This document shows, one piece after another, positions 1-12,648 of a stretch of DNA of 64,000 nucleotides. The DNA lies in NCBI GenBank assembly GCA_036874045.1, contig CM072336.1:5422501-5486500 (forward strand), in the 5' to 3' direction. This DNA comes from Cymodocea nodosa (Eukaryota; Streptophyta; Magnoliopsida; Alismatales; Cymodoceaceae). The notes under the pieces were generated by a model that was given only the letters and a program-made list of their open reading frames with translations, searched no databases and was not told the DNA's origin. The translations under genes were made by a program, and so were the position numbers. The number at the start of each line of letters is the position of its first letter. Position 1 is the first letter of the stretch.

Positions 1-23
1 CATTATTTTTTCAATTTCCAAAC

Positions 24-182
24 ATTCTGGCGTGCACTAAAGCCCCATAGGAATTCTAACTTTCTGAACTTTCCGATAGATGCACTAAACCCCTATGGAA
101 ATTCTGACATTCCAGACATTCTATTTCCTTTCCTTCTGAACTTTCCATTTCCTTTCCGTCTGAACTTTCCGGCGTGCACTAA
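24..182. repeat. Short degenerate tandem repeats at left edge
   Basis: A GTGCACTAA-like word recurs three times (near 31, 79 and 174), each beside a CCCCATAGG/CCCTATGG or TTTCCGG block. A 24-nt unit ending in CTGAACTTTCC is repeated back to back at about 120-143 and 144-167. This looks like the subterminal part of a DNA transposon or MITE cut by the window edge. The family is not identified. Confidence 0.4.
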
Positions 183-199
183 CAAGCCTGATGTAGATG

Positions 200-3030
200 C
201 AAAAGCAAAAATTCTCACATCTCAATGAAGGGGTGTAGGTAAAGAAGTTAGTCTAAAACATCAAAATTAGGCTAGCAACTTAGAATATAGGAAACTTAAT
301 CAGTAAAAGCATGGAAGTAGTAGATATAATGATAAGAAAGAAAATTAATATGTTATGCTTGCAAGAAACTAAATGGGTGAGAGAAAATTCTGGGTGAATT
401 GACGATAGTAAATAATGGTATATAAGAAAAGATAGGCATGGGAAAAGAGTTGAAATAATAATTGATAAATGCTTAAGATATGAAGTAAAGGAAATAAGAA
501 TAAAAGATAGAATTATAATGATTAAACATGTGATAGAAAATGAAATAGTTAATATAATTAGTGCATATGCATCACAAATAACTTTAGGAGAACCTATTAA
601 ACAAAAATTTTGAGAAGATTTAGATAGTTTAGTTCACAGCTTGCATATTGTGAAAAACTATTTATTGAAGGGGATCTAAATGGTCATGTAGGAAAGTAAA
701 ATATAAGATATGAAAGAAATCACGAAGGATTTGGTTTTACTAATAGAAACAAAGAGGGAAATTCAATTTAGACTTTAACCTAGCTTGTGATCTTTTAGTA
801 GCTAACACTTCTTTTAGAAAAAAAAGAAGAGCATTTAATTACATTTAGAAGTGGTTCAAATGCTAGTCAAACAAATTTTTTACTTACTAGAAAATTAGAT
901 CAAAGAATATGTAAAAATTGTAAGATTATTCCAGGTGAAGACTTAAATTACACAACATAAATTGTTAGCATTAAATGTTAATATCAATATTAGAAAGAAA
1001 AAGACTAAAGCACATAAGAATCTAAGAATGAAGTGGATGAAAAGAAATGATATTTAGAGATAACTTGTTTAAAGAAAGAATATAGGAACATGATGGAGAG
1101 GTAAATAAACTTTAGGGTAACTAGGGAAATTTTACAAGAGTGTTGTAGGGTAGTACCATAGGTAAAAAAAATTAGTGATGGAATAAAGATATACAAAAGA
1201 TAATAAAAAAAGAAAGAATATTATAAAACCTATCATAAATGTAGAAAAGAGAAAATTTTAGAGAAGTTAGCAAAAAGAAATATTCAGAAAATTGTTAATA
1301 AAATTAAAAATAAGGCCTATAAGGAATTATATAATAATTTGAACACAAAATATGGAGAAAATAGAATATATAAATTAGCTAAGGCTAGAGAAAGAAAATC
1401 TAGAAAGTTAAGTCAAGTAAATATATTAAAGATGAGGATGGTAGAATTTTAATAAAAGAAAATGAAATAAAAGATAGATGATGTAGACATTTTAGTAAAC
1501 TTTTCAATGCATCTATTGTAGGAAATTCTTACATGCAAATTTTGGATAGTAATATAAAGGATATAAACTATAGTTATTTCAAAAGAATTAATAGTTTTAA
1601 GGTAGAAGAAGCCATCAAAAAAATGACATGTAGGAAAACTATAGAATTAGATGGTATTCCTGTAGTGTGGAATTGTATGGGTCAAGTATGGATTAAGTGT
1701 TTAATTAAACTTTTTAAAGACAAAGAAGACGCGAGATAGATGGAGAAAGTTCTTTCATACCTATATTTAAGAATAAGGGAGATATATAAAAATATAATAA
1801 CTATCATGATATTAACTTAATGAATCACACTATAAAATTAGGGGAAAGGCAAAGACTAAGACATAACTAAAATCACAGAAAATCAATTTAAGTTTATTTC
1901 AGGTAGGTTAACAATGGAAGCTATTCATTTACCTAGACAACTACAAGATTAGAATTAAGAAAAGAAACCTCTATATGGTTTTCATTAATTTTTTTTTAAA
2001 AAAAAAACTTATGATAGAGTACCTAGAAACCTATTGTGCTGGATTTAAAATACATTGATATTATAGAGAGCATTTACAACAGAGTCGTTACTAGTGTTAA
2101 ACTCTAGGAGAAAAAACTAGGAAATTTTCTATAGACAAAGGTTTACACCAAAGGTCTTTCCTAAGTCAATGTTGTTTTGTCTTAGTTATAGATGAAATAA
2201 CAAAGGAAATTCAAAGAAAAATACCCTAATGTATGCTATTTGCTAATAACATAATTTTACTTGATAAAAATAAATCAGGAATTAATTCTAAATTAGACTT
2301 ATGAAGAGATACTTTAGAGTCCAAAGGATTTAGACTAAGTCTAAAACTAAATATATAGAATGTAAATTCAATGAAAATAGAAATAATAATGAAAGCATAT
2401 ACTTAGGTGGCAATGAGATCCATAAAAGTAAGACTTTTAAAAACTTGGGATCTATATGAGTAGTAATAGTGAAATTATAGATGTTATTCATAGAATTAAA
2501 ATAAGATGGATGAAATAGAGAAATGTTTTTGAAGTGTTGTGTGATAAGAGGATATCTTTAAGATTAAAAGAAAATTTATATGAAATTGTCATTAACCTAA
2601 TTATACTTTATGGCACAAAATATTAGACTATAAAGCATAAGCATATGTAAAAAATTAGTATTTCTGGGACACGTATGGATAGATAGATGAGAGGTAATAC
2701 TATAAAGAATAAACTAAAAAATAATTTTATTAGAAATAAAGTAGGAGTTGCACCTATTAAAAATAAAAAAATTGACTTAGTTAATTTGGTTATATCCCTA
2801 AAAGACAAAAGAACGCACCAATTAGGAGAGGAAAATTAATTGATGTAGAATAAATTAAAAGTAGAAGTGGACCTAAGACTACTTGATTAAGAATTATAAA
2901 AAAAGACTTAAATTTATGTAATTTAATTGAATATTTGAAAACAAATAGAGATATTTGAAAGAAAAAGTTTCATGTAACAGACCCTACATATTAAGATTAT
3001 AACTTAGATTGTTGTTGTTATTTATTTAAA
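200..3030 (+). mobile_element. Decayed RTE-type non-LTR retrotransposon (LINE)
   Basis: The plus strand carries broken pieces of one LINE polyprotein. The endonuclease part, at about 330-950, includes the peptides LCLQETKW and NIISAYASQ. The reverse transcriptase part, from about 1,530 to 2,500, includes the readable peptide KTYDRVPRNLLCW near 2,010. The order and wording match the plant RTE clade as I know it. The element ends near 3,020 in a short TTG-rich tail, typical of RTE 3' ends. Many stops and frameshifts make it inactive. Two shorter relatives lie in introns at 15.9-16.9 kb and 26.8-27.9 kb. All copies are strongly A/T-biased compared with the host exons. Confidence 0.75.
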
Positions 3031-3671
3031 AATAAATAGAAATTAAGAGCCAAAATGTTATGAGATATTAAAATTTTGAATTTTTACTGACATGCTACCG
3101 TAAAATATTGTATTGTCACATATACCACTATAAAATGCCTAATTATCGGTAAGTCCTTTCAAAACCTAACCTTTGTCAAAAATGTCAGCTAAGGTTAATT
3201 GATGTGACTTATCATACATTTAAGATGTTTTGTGTGTGAAATGGTATATTTCTCTCTTTTGCTTGCTACCACCTACACTCAATCTATTTTCCAATCCTCT
3301 CACCACCACCTCCTGCCTCACTCCACAATCACTTGCCCTCCCACCATGATAAACACCAGTACTGAATTTGCTTGAGAGAAGAAAGAAACGAGGATAATTT
3401 ATCATTTCACATGTAGTTTAAAATGATAACCTTGATTAGGTTAGGTAAAAATGAAGATGGCATTTAAGTATAACATTATAGTGGCATGCAAGTAAAAAAT
3501 CCTAAAATTTTAAAATAAATAATTTAAAGCAATTAATTCTTTGAATATTGTAGAAATAGGAAAATAATGCTCTTTATAAAAAACAAAACAAATTGTAATA
3601 TCTTTCAGTCATAAAGATAAGAAATATTTAAACCACTATGCCTTAACTGTATCACATATCAGGTTTGTAGA
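3031..3671. other. Non-coding stretch between two retroelements
   Basis: No gene is supported here. An open frame on the minus strand at 3,220-3,405 encodes no recognisable domain. I looked in particular for the missing ZZ zinc-finger exon of the neighbouring PRT1 gene and did not find its cysteine pattern. Confidence 0.5.
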
Positions 3672-4234
3672 TGTTAGAGTAAATAATGTAATAAGATTAT
3701 ATGGGTATTATGGGTTTAGTCTTACATTTCTTAAAATTTGTTTGTCCTCTTTAACGTAACCTTAGAGAGACTTTATGTTTGCTGATGAATCTATTTACTT
3801 CCACCTATCTCTTGTATCCTCACATGATATCAAAGCTTAGGCTTTAAGAATCCAAAACGTGTAAGAAATCTAGGTTGGGAGGAGGAAAACCCTAATCACA
3901 CACTCCTCCCAACCACAATCGAAAAATGCAAACTTAGGTTTTGAAAGTCCAAAAAGTGTGAAAGATCTATGCAGGAAATAGTTTTTTTCTATATATCTGT
4001 TATTTCCTGATATGTTTAAGTTTGTTAAGTTGTTATTGAATCTATCATAAGTTTGACACTCCAACTTGAAAGAAAGTATTAAAGTAAAGAATGTATTAGG
4101 ATTATACGGACGTTGTGGATTTAGTCTCACATTGCTTAATATTTATTTGCCCTCTTTTATATAGTCTATATACATATAAGCTCTATATTTGCTAAAAAAT
4201 CAATCAACTTCCATACATCTCTTCTATTCCCATA
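3672..4234 (+). mobile_element. TRIM-like miniature LTR retroelement
   Basis: Two direct repeats of about 150 bp, starting near 3,672 and 4,077, share the same order of landmarks: a TGTTAGAGTAA-like start, a GATTATA(T/C)GG block, TTTAGTCT(T/C)ACAT, a T-rich CCTCTTT stretch, a TATA-like block and a CATCTCTT-type end. Straight after the first repeat, at about 3,825, lies a degenerate TGGTATCAGAGC-like primer binding site (initiator Met tRNA type). The roughly 250 bp between the repeats has no coding capacity. Direct repeats, a primer binding site and no genes describe a terminal-repeat retrotransposon in miniature. The element begins only about 100 bp from the last visible exon of PRT1 and lies antisense to it. 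The repeats are diverged, so the insertion is old. Confidence 0.55.
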
Positions 4235-4330
4235 GTGGATGATAATGAAAAGGCAGCAATATAAACAAAATCATTAGGTTGAAAAAAATGAATACAATAA
4301 AGACAAATAAACAAAGAGACTTAGGCTTAC

Positions 4331-7300
4331 AAGACGATTGGCCCTTAGTTTGAATTTGAACCCTTTTATCCTGAAATGAGGCCCATCTTCGGGCATATTC
4401 TTGTGGGAAATGAACCTTCAGGAATTTCTCAAGATCCCAGCAAACCTTAGGCAACTGCCCAGGATGTACAGTTTCACAAATTTGGCATTTGATGTTTTCA
4501 TTCATTTGGTCAACCATGCAGGCTTCACAAAATGCTTTATCAAAAGAGAAAAAGTTAAGTAAACTATACAAATTCAAAATAATAGGATGTTCACTAGATT
4601 TTAAGAAAACAGCACACCATGCCCACAATTAAGCACAACCGGACGAAAGAGAATTTCCCTGCAACCAAGGCATAGCACATCTGAAACAAGGATTTCTCCA
4701 GCATTGCCCTTGGAGCATTTTGTTCCAGAAGCAGAGTTAAGTTCTGCAAATTTATGCAAGTAGCTTTTATCTCCAATTGAAAATAAATGTTTAAACATAA
4801 TACACACACACAGAAATAAGAGAGATAAGATAAATTCTTACTTCCATTGCAATTCTCAGTTAAGCATTCGATAAACTGTGGTGAAAAATTATCATCTTTT
4901 TTTTCTTGCTCTGCAACACATTTTTCAGAGAGAAGAAGTATCACGTGATTGTTAATCATAAGTAAGGTCATCTAAAAAGACTTTCAATTTTCTGGATCTG
5001 AATGTATAGTGACCATAGTCTGTTGAAAAGAGCATGGCTTTCGGAAAAAAGAAACTAACCATTTGATGGTTATAAATGTGCTTTCGATAAGTCAGAACAT
5101 TGATATCATCAAATAAACAATTGTTTGTGGTGTTCCCTAGTTTTAACATGTAAGGCCAGTGAGCACCAAACATATTTCACTTTACATAGGTAATATACTG
5201 AAAGAATGCATTGAATAAGAGAAAAACAGATGTCAGACACAATGCCATTTAATATGATGCAAGTCAAATAACAGCAAAGTAATGCTTTTCAATGGAAAAC
5301 TGAGCAACTTGTGTCCATATTCAAGTAACAATTAGCAAATAATTTGGCATAACATTGGGAGAATAACTCAATATGAAAGTATAGGATGTGCACAATCAAT
5401 ATGGGAGAAACTGTTGTGTTAGTATTGCAGATTATTATTAAAAACCAGTTTTTCCAAAGAAATTTTGTTTGCCAGCTTTCCTATCTATAACAATTTTTAG
5501 TTAAAAATCACATAAAAAGCTTACTTTTAGAAGTTGTGAAAGAAAAAAATTTGTTTGAAACTAATTTTCTAGAGGGAAAGCACTTCAAAGGGTGCAGTTC
5601 CATAGGAAATTAAAAACACACCCTACTTTGATTTGTATCAAGGAGATGGTACATACCAAATACTTCCTTCTCTCTTCTTTTGTATACAACAGATTCTTTC
5701 TTGAGAAGCAAATGATGGAGTAACGGACAAATACTAGGGAAATACTGATAAGGTTGCCTACATATAGCACAGTAAGATTCTTGAAGACCATTCATGGACT
5801 TGTTAACACACCAAAAGCAAGAAACGTGGCCACATGCTGCAAAAAGAAATTTTATCAACAAGGCTAAAATTCATTATATAGAATATAGAGAAGCAATGAC
5901 ACCTACCAAGAACAACTGGCTTGTATAGAAGATCCCTACAAAATCAGAAAGTAGTATACCAAATTAATTGACAACCAAATCAAATTATTTCATATTTCCC
6001 AGAAAAAATGTACACTGAATTCCAAAATTGTAAAGCAAATGAACAAATTAATTATTGGTGTGTTGTACAAGGTTTTAAGATATCAAAATGATGCTCAAAG
6101 ATTTGAAACATTACTCATAAAAATAGTATTTGTTGTTAACTTGATATGGGCATGATGCTGTTAGTTGCATCAATCCATATAACTTTGTCACTTGTTTTTC
6201 ATGCCTAATATAGCCCAAATCATTAAATTTGACATCCTTAAATGAAAAATACTTATCAACAATAACAACTAAATTCATTTAAATTCTGCCTATTGGGAAA
6301 TGCCATCACTTCCTCTATTTTTTGGTGTTAAACGAAGATTTCCCAGTGCAACTACTGTCTGACAACTCCTCTATCTTCCAACCTCCTGATATGTCAGTTC
6401 TCTCATTAGTCGATGGTGCCAGAGTAAGTACAGGAGTTATGAACCTTGTGCAAAATGTCAATTAAACAAAATTGCGGATTTGGTTGTAAACGTTAAAGTA
6501 CATTAAATGTCAAAATGTTACATCAGTACTTTCGTTTAACTATGAGCATCAACAAGTAATTTCTCCAAATAAAATTGATAGCAAGCATGCAAAGCTAAGT
6601 AGCAAGTATATAGTAGAGTCATATGCATGGCACAAATATCCATGAGACTTAAAAAGAAACAGATTGGATTTGCACATGATAGATAAAAAGAAACATTGGT
6701 GAATTTCGTTATTCCCATCCTTTTTGTAGACGGACATTTTTGGAATGGTCCCACATTGTAGAAAAATAAGGATGGACATAGCCCTCCTACTCATAGTCAA
6801 TTGATTTTAAGTTATACATTTATATCTTGACATATGAAGTAAAGAAAGGCTGAAGCAGGTCCAAGTTCACACATATCTATACCCAAATTGACATTTATAG
6901 AAGGTAGCTATAAGTGGAGGAAAGTGTTGGAACGTTACTACTTTGAACAACTGAGAATTGGACTTAAAAGTTAAAAGTTACACACAAAGGGAGATCTCCA
7001 CTCATAACTAATTGATTTTGAATATGTGGATTCATGATCTAGAGTTGGAGAAATTTCCAATTTGATTGGTGAAAAACTACTTATCAAATAATACAATGTA
7101 CTTGTGCAGACACATCTGCAAGTTTAAACCAAAGGGATGGTTGGCATCCGTCACAATAAAGCAGCCAATTGGTCACAATGTCACTTAAAAGTTTGCTTGT
7201 CAGTAGCAACGCATAAAAGGTCACATTTGAATTTGATGGTCTTTAGTGATCTTTTGGGTTTGCAATAATCTAGATATTTGAATGCCCATAGCCACATGCT

Positions 7301-7973
7301 AATAGAAAGGAGAATGAAAGTTCTACATGAAATCCAAAAATTTATCCATTAGAATCACAGCTAGGAAAAATGCATACGATCATTCGATCTAAATGACTCA
7401 TCAAGCAAATTAATTCGTCCAATCACTCATCCAAATGTTGGTTTCATATCGGAACGGGTGGTGCCTTGCACATTTCATGAAATCCAAAAATTTTCGTTTT
7501 TCAAATTGAAACTCTAGGACTAACCAAAGTAATATATAACTATGCAGCTTCGTGTCTTAGGCACTTTAAGTTGAAATGTACAAAATCACTGAGAAATTTC
7601 CAATACCTACGACTCAAAGCCCTATAAACACCCTAACACGGGAAAATTACACTTCGACAAGAAAGCTGCATCATGAACTACGCTCTCGAAAACGATAAGC
7701 AGTAGCCATTCAGTCGAATCTAGTCTTCTATTCTTCTTCCGAATAAAAAAATTGTATTTTCTCTATGTCAACCAAATTTCTTCAAGGCCGGAACCACCAA
7801 AACGAGATCGAGGGAGAAGCGTCTGGTTGTCCTTCACTAATCGAAAGAGATCGATGAAGAGAAGAGGATTATGTGGCTTACAGGCAGATAGGACACTGGA
7901 AATCTTCCGGAGTTTCATCGCCATCATCCGCGGAAGCAAAGAGGGCTTCTGCTAATTCCCCCCTCTTGCCCAT
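4331..7973 (-). CDS. PRT1: PRT1-type E3 ubiquitin ligase (N-degron pathway), 3' end missing
   Basis: PROTEOLYSIS 1 of Arabidopsis recognises proteins with bulky aromatic N-terminal residues and ubiquitinates them. Six exons are readable on the minus strand: 7973-7882, 5935-5907 (only 29 nt), 5836-5657, 4910-4842, 4743-4618 and 4534-4331; all phases join. The 233 visible residues begin MGKRGELAEALF and hold two C3HC4 RING fingers. RING1 has C27, C30, C42, H44, C47, C50, C63 and C66; RING2 has C148, C151, C163, H165, C168, C171, C182 and C185. Known PRT1 proteins (about 400 aa) continue into a ZZ zinc finger, which is not seen here. Exon 6 ends at a good GTAAGC donor, so the rest may lie beyond the left edge. 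Reading through that donor gives a hydrophobic tail and a stop at 4,224. The start is the ATG that opens the frame into RING1. The call is firm; completeness is unknown. Confidence 0.87.
5936..7881 (-). other. Intron 1 of PRT1
   Basis: This 1.9 kb GT-AG intron contains no recognisable coding fragment, repeat family or RNA gene. Several short open frames (for example near 6,540-6,800) show no family features. Confidence 0.6.
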
Positions 7974-8110
7974 CCGACGACCGTACGGGTAGGAAAGGAA
8001 AGGACGGAACGGAAAGGAAAGGAATCAAAGTTATATATTAAAACATTGAAAAATTAAAACTGTATGTAATTCTAGTTAAAATTATTGAAGATATTTATAT
8101 TATAATTTAA
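7974..8110. other. 5' flank of PRT1 with GGAAAGG stutter
   Basis: This is the upstream side of PRT1, which reads leftwards from 7,973. At 7,991-8,023 the plus strand has irregular GGAAAGGAAAGG repeats, which on the PRT1 sense strand form a pyrimidine-rich tract of the kind common in plant 5' leaders. I see no convincing TATA box. Confidence 0.35.
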
Positions 8111-10186
8111 ACATATTAATTTAAAATATAAATAATAAAGATAATATCTAAAATAAATATATTATAAATATTTATTTCAAATACTATATATATATATACA
8201 TTATATCACGGGTATCACATATAATAAATAAAAATAAAAATAAAACATTTTTAAGGTGTAAGGTACAAAATTACTAACTAATTTTTAAGAAGTCTTACAT
8301 ATTACAAATAAATAATTTTTGAAAAATCTACTTAAATTATGTTCACCTAATTCATAGTGTTTGAACAATTACTGATTCAACTTGTAATTCTGCCCACTTC
8401 ATTCTTGTTCAATCTCAACTTATGTTTAATGACCTACTCATTAAGAAAAAGATCTACAAAAGAAATTCAACCCTACTAATGAAATTTGTTCAAGCTTTAT
8501 TTGATTCTAATGAAAAGTTGACCTTTTCAAAAACTGTTTGCTAAAATTCTCTATTTATAATTTCATGATTCAAAATCATGAAAGATGATTTCTAATTTTT
8601 TTTTGAAAAAAAACAAGAACCATTAGGAGTTCATGTTAATAAACGATTGTCCATCAATGTCTCATTTCAAACTGCCAGGTTTCGTTGCTTGGTACATATA
8701 CTTCATTCAAATGCAAAAGAAATATATTCAATTTCTTATGAATGCACTTTATCATCGTCATTTCCAATTAAATGTGGTAACAATACTTAATTTGTAACAA
8801 AAATCTTTACTGACATATTAATTTAAAATATAAATAATAAAGATAATATCTAAAATAAATATATTATAAATATTTATTTCAAATACTATATATATATATC
8901 ACGGATATCACATATAATAATAATAATAATAACATTTTTAAGGTGTAAGGTACAAAATTACTAACTAATTTTTAAGAAGTCTTACATATTACAAATAAAT
9001 AATTTTTGAAAAATCTATTTAAATTATGTTCACCTAATTCATAGTGTTTGAACAATTACTGATTCAACTTGTAATTCTGCCCACTTCATTCTTGTTCAAT
9101 CTCAACTTATGTTTAATGACCTACTCATTAAGAAAAAGATCTACAAAAGAAATTCAACCCTACTAATGCAATTTGTTCAAGCTTTATTTGATTCTAATGA
9201 AAAGTTGACCTTTTCAAAAACTGTTTGCTAAAATTCTCTATTTATAATTTCATGATTCAAAATCATGAAAGATGATTTCTAATTTTTTTTTGAAAAAAAA
9301 CAAGAACCATTAGGAGTTCATGTTAATAAACGATTGTCCATCAATGTCTCATTTCAAACTGTCAGGTTTCGTTGCTTGGTACATATACTTCATTCAAATG
9401 CAAAAGAAATATATTCAATTTCTTATGAATGCACTTTATCATCGTCATTTCCAATTAAATGTGGTAACAATACTTAATTTGTAACAAAAATCTTTACTGA
9501 CATATTAATTTAAAATATAAATAATAAAGATAATATCTAAAATAAATATATTATAAATATTTATTTCAAATACTATATATATATATCACGGATATCACAT
9601 ATAATAATAATAATAATAACATTTTTAAGGTGTAAGGTACAAAATTACTAACTAATTTTTAAGAAGTCTTACATATTACAAATAAATAATTTTTGAAAAA
9701 TCTATTTAAATTATGTTCACCTAATTCATAGTGTTTGAACAATTACTGATTCAACTTGTAATTCTGCCCACTTCATTCTTGTTCAATCTCAACTTATGTT
9801 TAATGACCTACTCATTAAGAAAAAGATCTACAAAAGAAATTCAACCCTACTAATGCAATTTGTTCAAGCTTTATTTGATTCTAATGAAAAGTTGACCTTT
9901 TCAAAAACTGTTTGCTAAAATTCTCTATTTATAATTTCATGATTCAAAATCATGAAAGATGATTTCTAATTTTTTTTTGAAAAAAAACAAGAACCATTAG
10001 GAGTTCATGTTAATAAACGATTGTCCATCAATGTCTCATTTCAAACTGTCAGGTTTCGTTGCTTGGTACATATACTTCATTCAAATGCAAAAGAAATATA
10101 TTCAATTTCTTATGAATGCACTTTATCATCGTCATTTCCAATTAAATGTGGTAACAATACTTAATTTGTAACAAAAATCTTTACTG
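8111..10186. repeat. Three tandem copies of a ~690 bp unit
   Basis: Head-to-tail copies lie at 8111-8812 (702 bp), 8813-9499 (687 bp) and 9500-10186 (687 bp). The second and third are almost identical to each other. They share differences from the first, such as CACGGATATC for CACGGGTATC, AATGCAATTT for AATGAAATTT and GTCAGG for GCCAGG. The first is longer because of an AT/AAAT-rich stretch. So one early duplication was followed by a recent one. Each unit holds a 10-bp hairpin (TTTCATGATT, 3-nt loop) and a 64-codon open frame without ATG (8596-8790 in copy 1) ending in the peptide FPIKCGNNT. I do not recognise the unit. It could be a decayed gene fragment or an unclassified transposon piece. 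Confidence 0.9.
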
Positions 10187-12403
10187 GCTTTTACAATATC
10201 TATCATGATACATCAAACATTCCATGCTAGCTAGAAACACTTTATATAAATGACATTTTCCACTTCTTCTTTTTTCTTTGTCATTTTTCACCACTTCTAG
10301 TCTTGCGCTCTCTTATTTTTCTTGTATTTTCTATCATTTTTGGTAGATTTATAAATTCTATAACTAAATATCCTACCAGGCTATATATCTCTTTTCTCTC
10401 CTCTTCACTTAATAATTAATATGAACTAAATTTACTACTAACATGAAAGCATATGACATTCATTTTATCATAATATATACTCGTGTAACCTGAAACCAAT
10501 CTCAAACATTAAATTCGAGTCTAGATTAAAAAAACATTTATTAAATATTGCCTGTTAAGATCATACGGTCTTCTCAATCCTGTAGCATTATTTTGTGACA
10601 ATTAATTTAATCAACATACGAAAACATGTTAGTATTTTTTAAATAGTTGTTATAAAAAAAATTTGAATTTCGTATGAAAACACCGACTCATTTCCATATG
10701 AAAGGACTCCTTATTTTTACCACATCAGACCTTTCTTATGTGTCTTAGCATTCACATCCATCCTCCCCTTGGTCCCTTGTAGTTAAGTGATGTGTTGTCC
10801 GAAGGAGGAGGTGATGACACAGAATTAATGGCAACAGTGGAATTATTGTGCATTTGATTTATACAAGCAATTTAGGTAAGAAGAGAGTGGAGGTAGCTTT
10901 TGGTAGATTATTAAAGTTCAAATATTTATATCAAAAATATCTCCACACCTGTAATAGAACGTGGGTCGTTGGCAGTTTCCATTTTCATTTTATCTAATTT
11001 ATTTAATGTAATTACCTTTTAAATGATGGTATGTATAGATAGATTCAACGAGATTTAAATATATTGGACAGTTTTGTTTGAGGGTCCTATTTTCACTAAT
11101 TAAGGATTGACCCTACATTTTATTCACACACACATATAGTATGTATGTATGTATGTATGTATGTATATGAGTGTTTATTTGTCAATGTCTCGTCAAATAG
11201 ACATAAATTTTAGTGCATTTTTATGTTATCAAAATTCATGATCTACACAGTGGCTGTTACAAGTCATGTCTTATTTGTAGAGTGGGCTTGGAAAATGGAG
11301 ATACCAGCAAATTTAAAAGGTCAATCTATAACAGGAATGCTCGAATGAATTTTAATTAAAATTAATAAAAGAAAAGTAAATTACAGAAATGAAGATGAAG
11401 CTTATATAATGATCCCTGGTGGAATAATCACGATTCTTACATACATATATATTATTTTACGATGAATTGTCTATTTTCCTTCCCATCTGGTATCATATAT
11501 ATTAGCTGTCCAATGGAAGACATATACTGACCAATCAATAATTATGATGGAGCCTCAAGCATGTATGTCTCGTATGTACATGAAACCTCGTCCTTGCCAC
11601 AAAGAAATAGAAGCTTTGGCAATTAAATCTTTCATCATATCATCATCAGTAGCAGAAATTCTGTTTGATGCACAGTAGGCTGGAAGAGATCAGTGAGAAA
11701 CCAGGAATCGCCCATGCAAATTTAAATCACACAGCATGGTAGGAAAGGAGATATGAATTCAAATCTAATTAAGCGAAAATATTAACATTATCAGAATATC
11801 CAAGCAAAAAATCTTACACATTCTTTTAGAGAATAATAGTATTTTTATCTAAATTTAAACTCAATTACTCTCAATGAAAAGAGAAGAAACGGAAGATCAA
11901 CTATGCCATTTCAATATTTGTAAAACCTTGCATGTCACACAAATACAACGGATAGAACTAATTCATGCAGGTGGGTGTGACAGAATGAAGAGGTAAAATT
12001 AGCATTTCAACAACAACCACGACGAATAACACAAGCAATCTTCCCTTAATTATAAGAGGAAAAAATTTCTAGATTTAAAATGAAACAAAAACACTATCAT
12101 ATAAAAAACTTACGATTCGATCACAACTTCATATTAAATCATGAACAAAGTTCGGTACATCGGTTCACACCCACTGGATCGGGAAATAAGATGACCACAG
12201 ATGCATGTGAAGACCCCATATCCACAAGCTTAATGACATGCCATGCCAACCCGTGATCAGCTACTAAAGGAAAAATCCCACGTCAATAGTGGTGCAGATG
12301 AATCGAAACTTCATATTACGAAGATCTCGTTCTCTTACTGTCGATGATTTTAAGATGAACTTTTTAATGTCAAGAAACTAAACAACTGTCATCGGCATGG
12401 TCG
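10187..12403. other. Intergenic, AT-rich
   Basis: No gene is supported. The only clear structure is a (GTAT)n microsatellite at 11,139-11,167. The last few hundred bases are the upstream region of the glycine-rich gene that starts at 12,649. Confidence 0.6.
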
Positions 12404-12410
12404 TATAAAT
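12404..12410 (+). promoter_or_regulatory. Candidate TATA box of the first glycine-rich gene
   Basis: TATAAAT lies 239 nt before the ATG, implying a leader of roughly 200 nt. A weaker alternative, ACATAAAC near 12,583-12,590, would give a leader of about 30 nt. The sequence alone does not decide between them. Confidence 0.35.
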
Positions 12411-12648
12411 GCAAAGGCCAAAAACGGTTGGGGAGGGGGGAGGGAGCCATGAATGTATGCCGGAAAATACTCATGCCACCCACATGCAAATATGTCTATG
12501 AATGAAGTGCATGGTGCTTCTTAATTAATATGTTGCACCATCAAACCCAATAATGCCTAACTCTGATCTGTCTCCTACATCCTACATAAACACTGCTGGT
12601 CTTCACCCCCACTGCATCGATCGATCGATAGCTTGAATCGTCGGCAAG

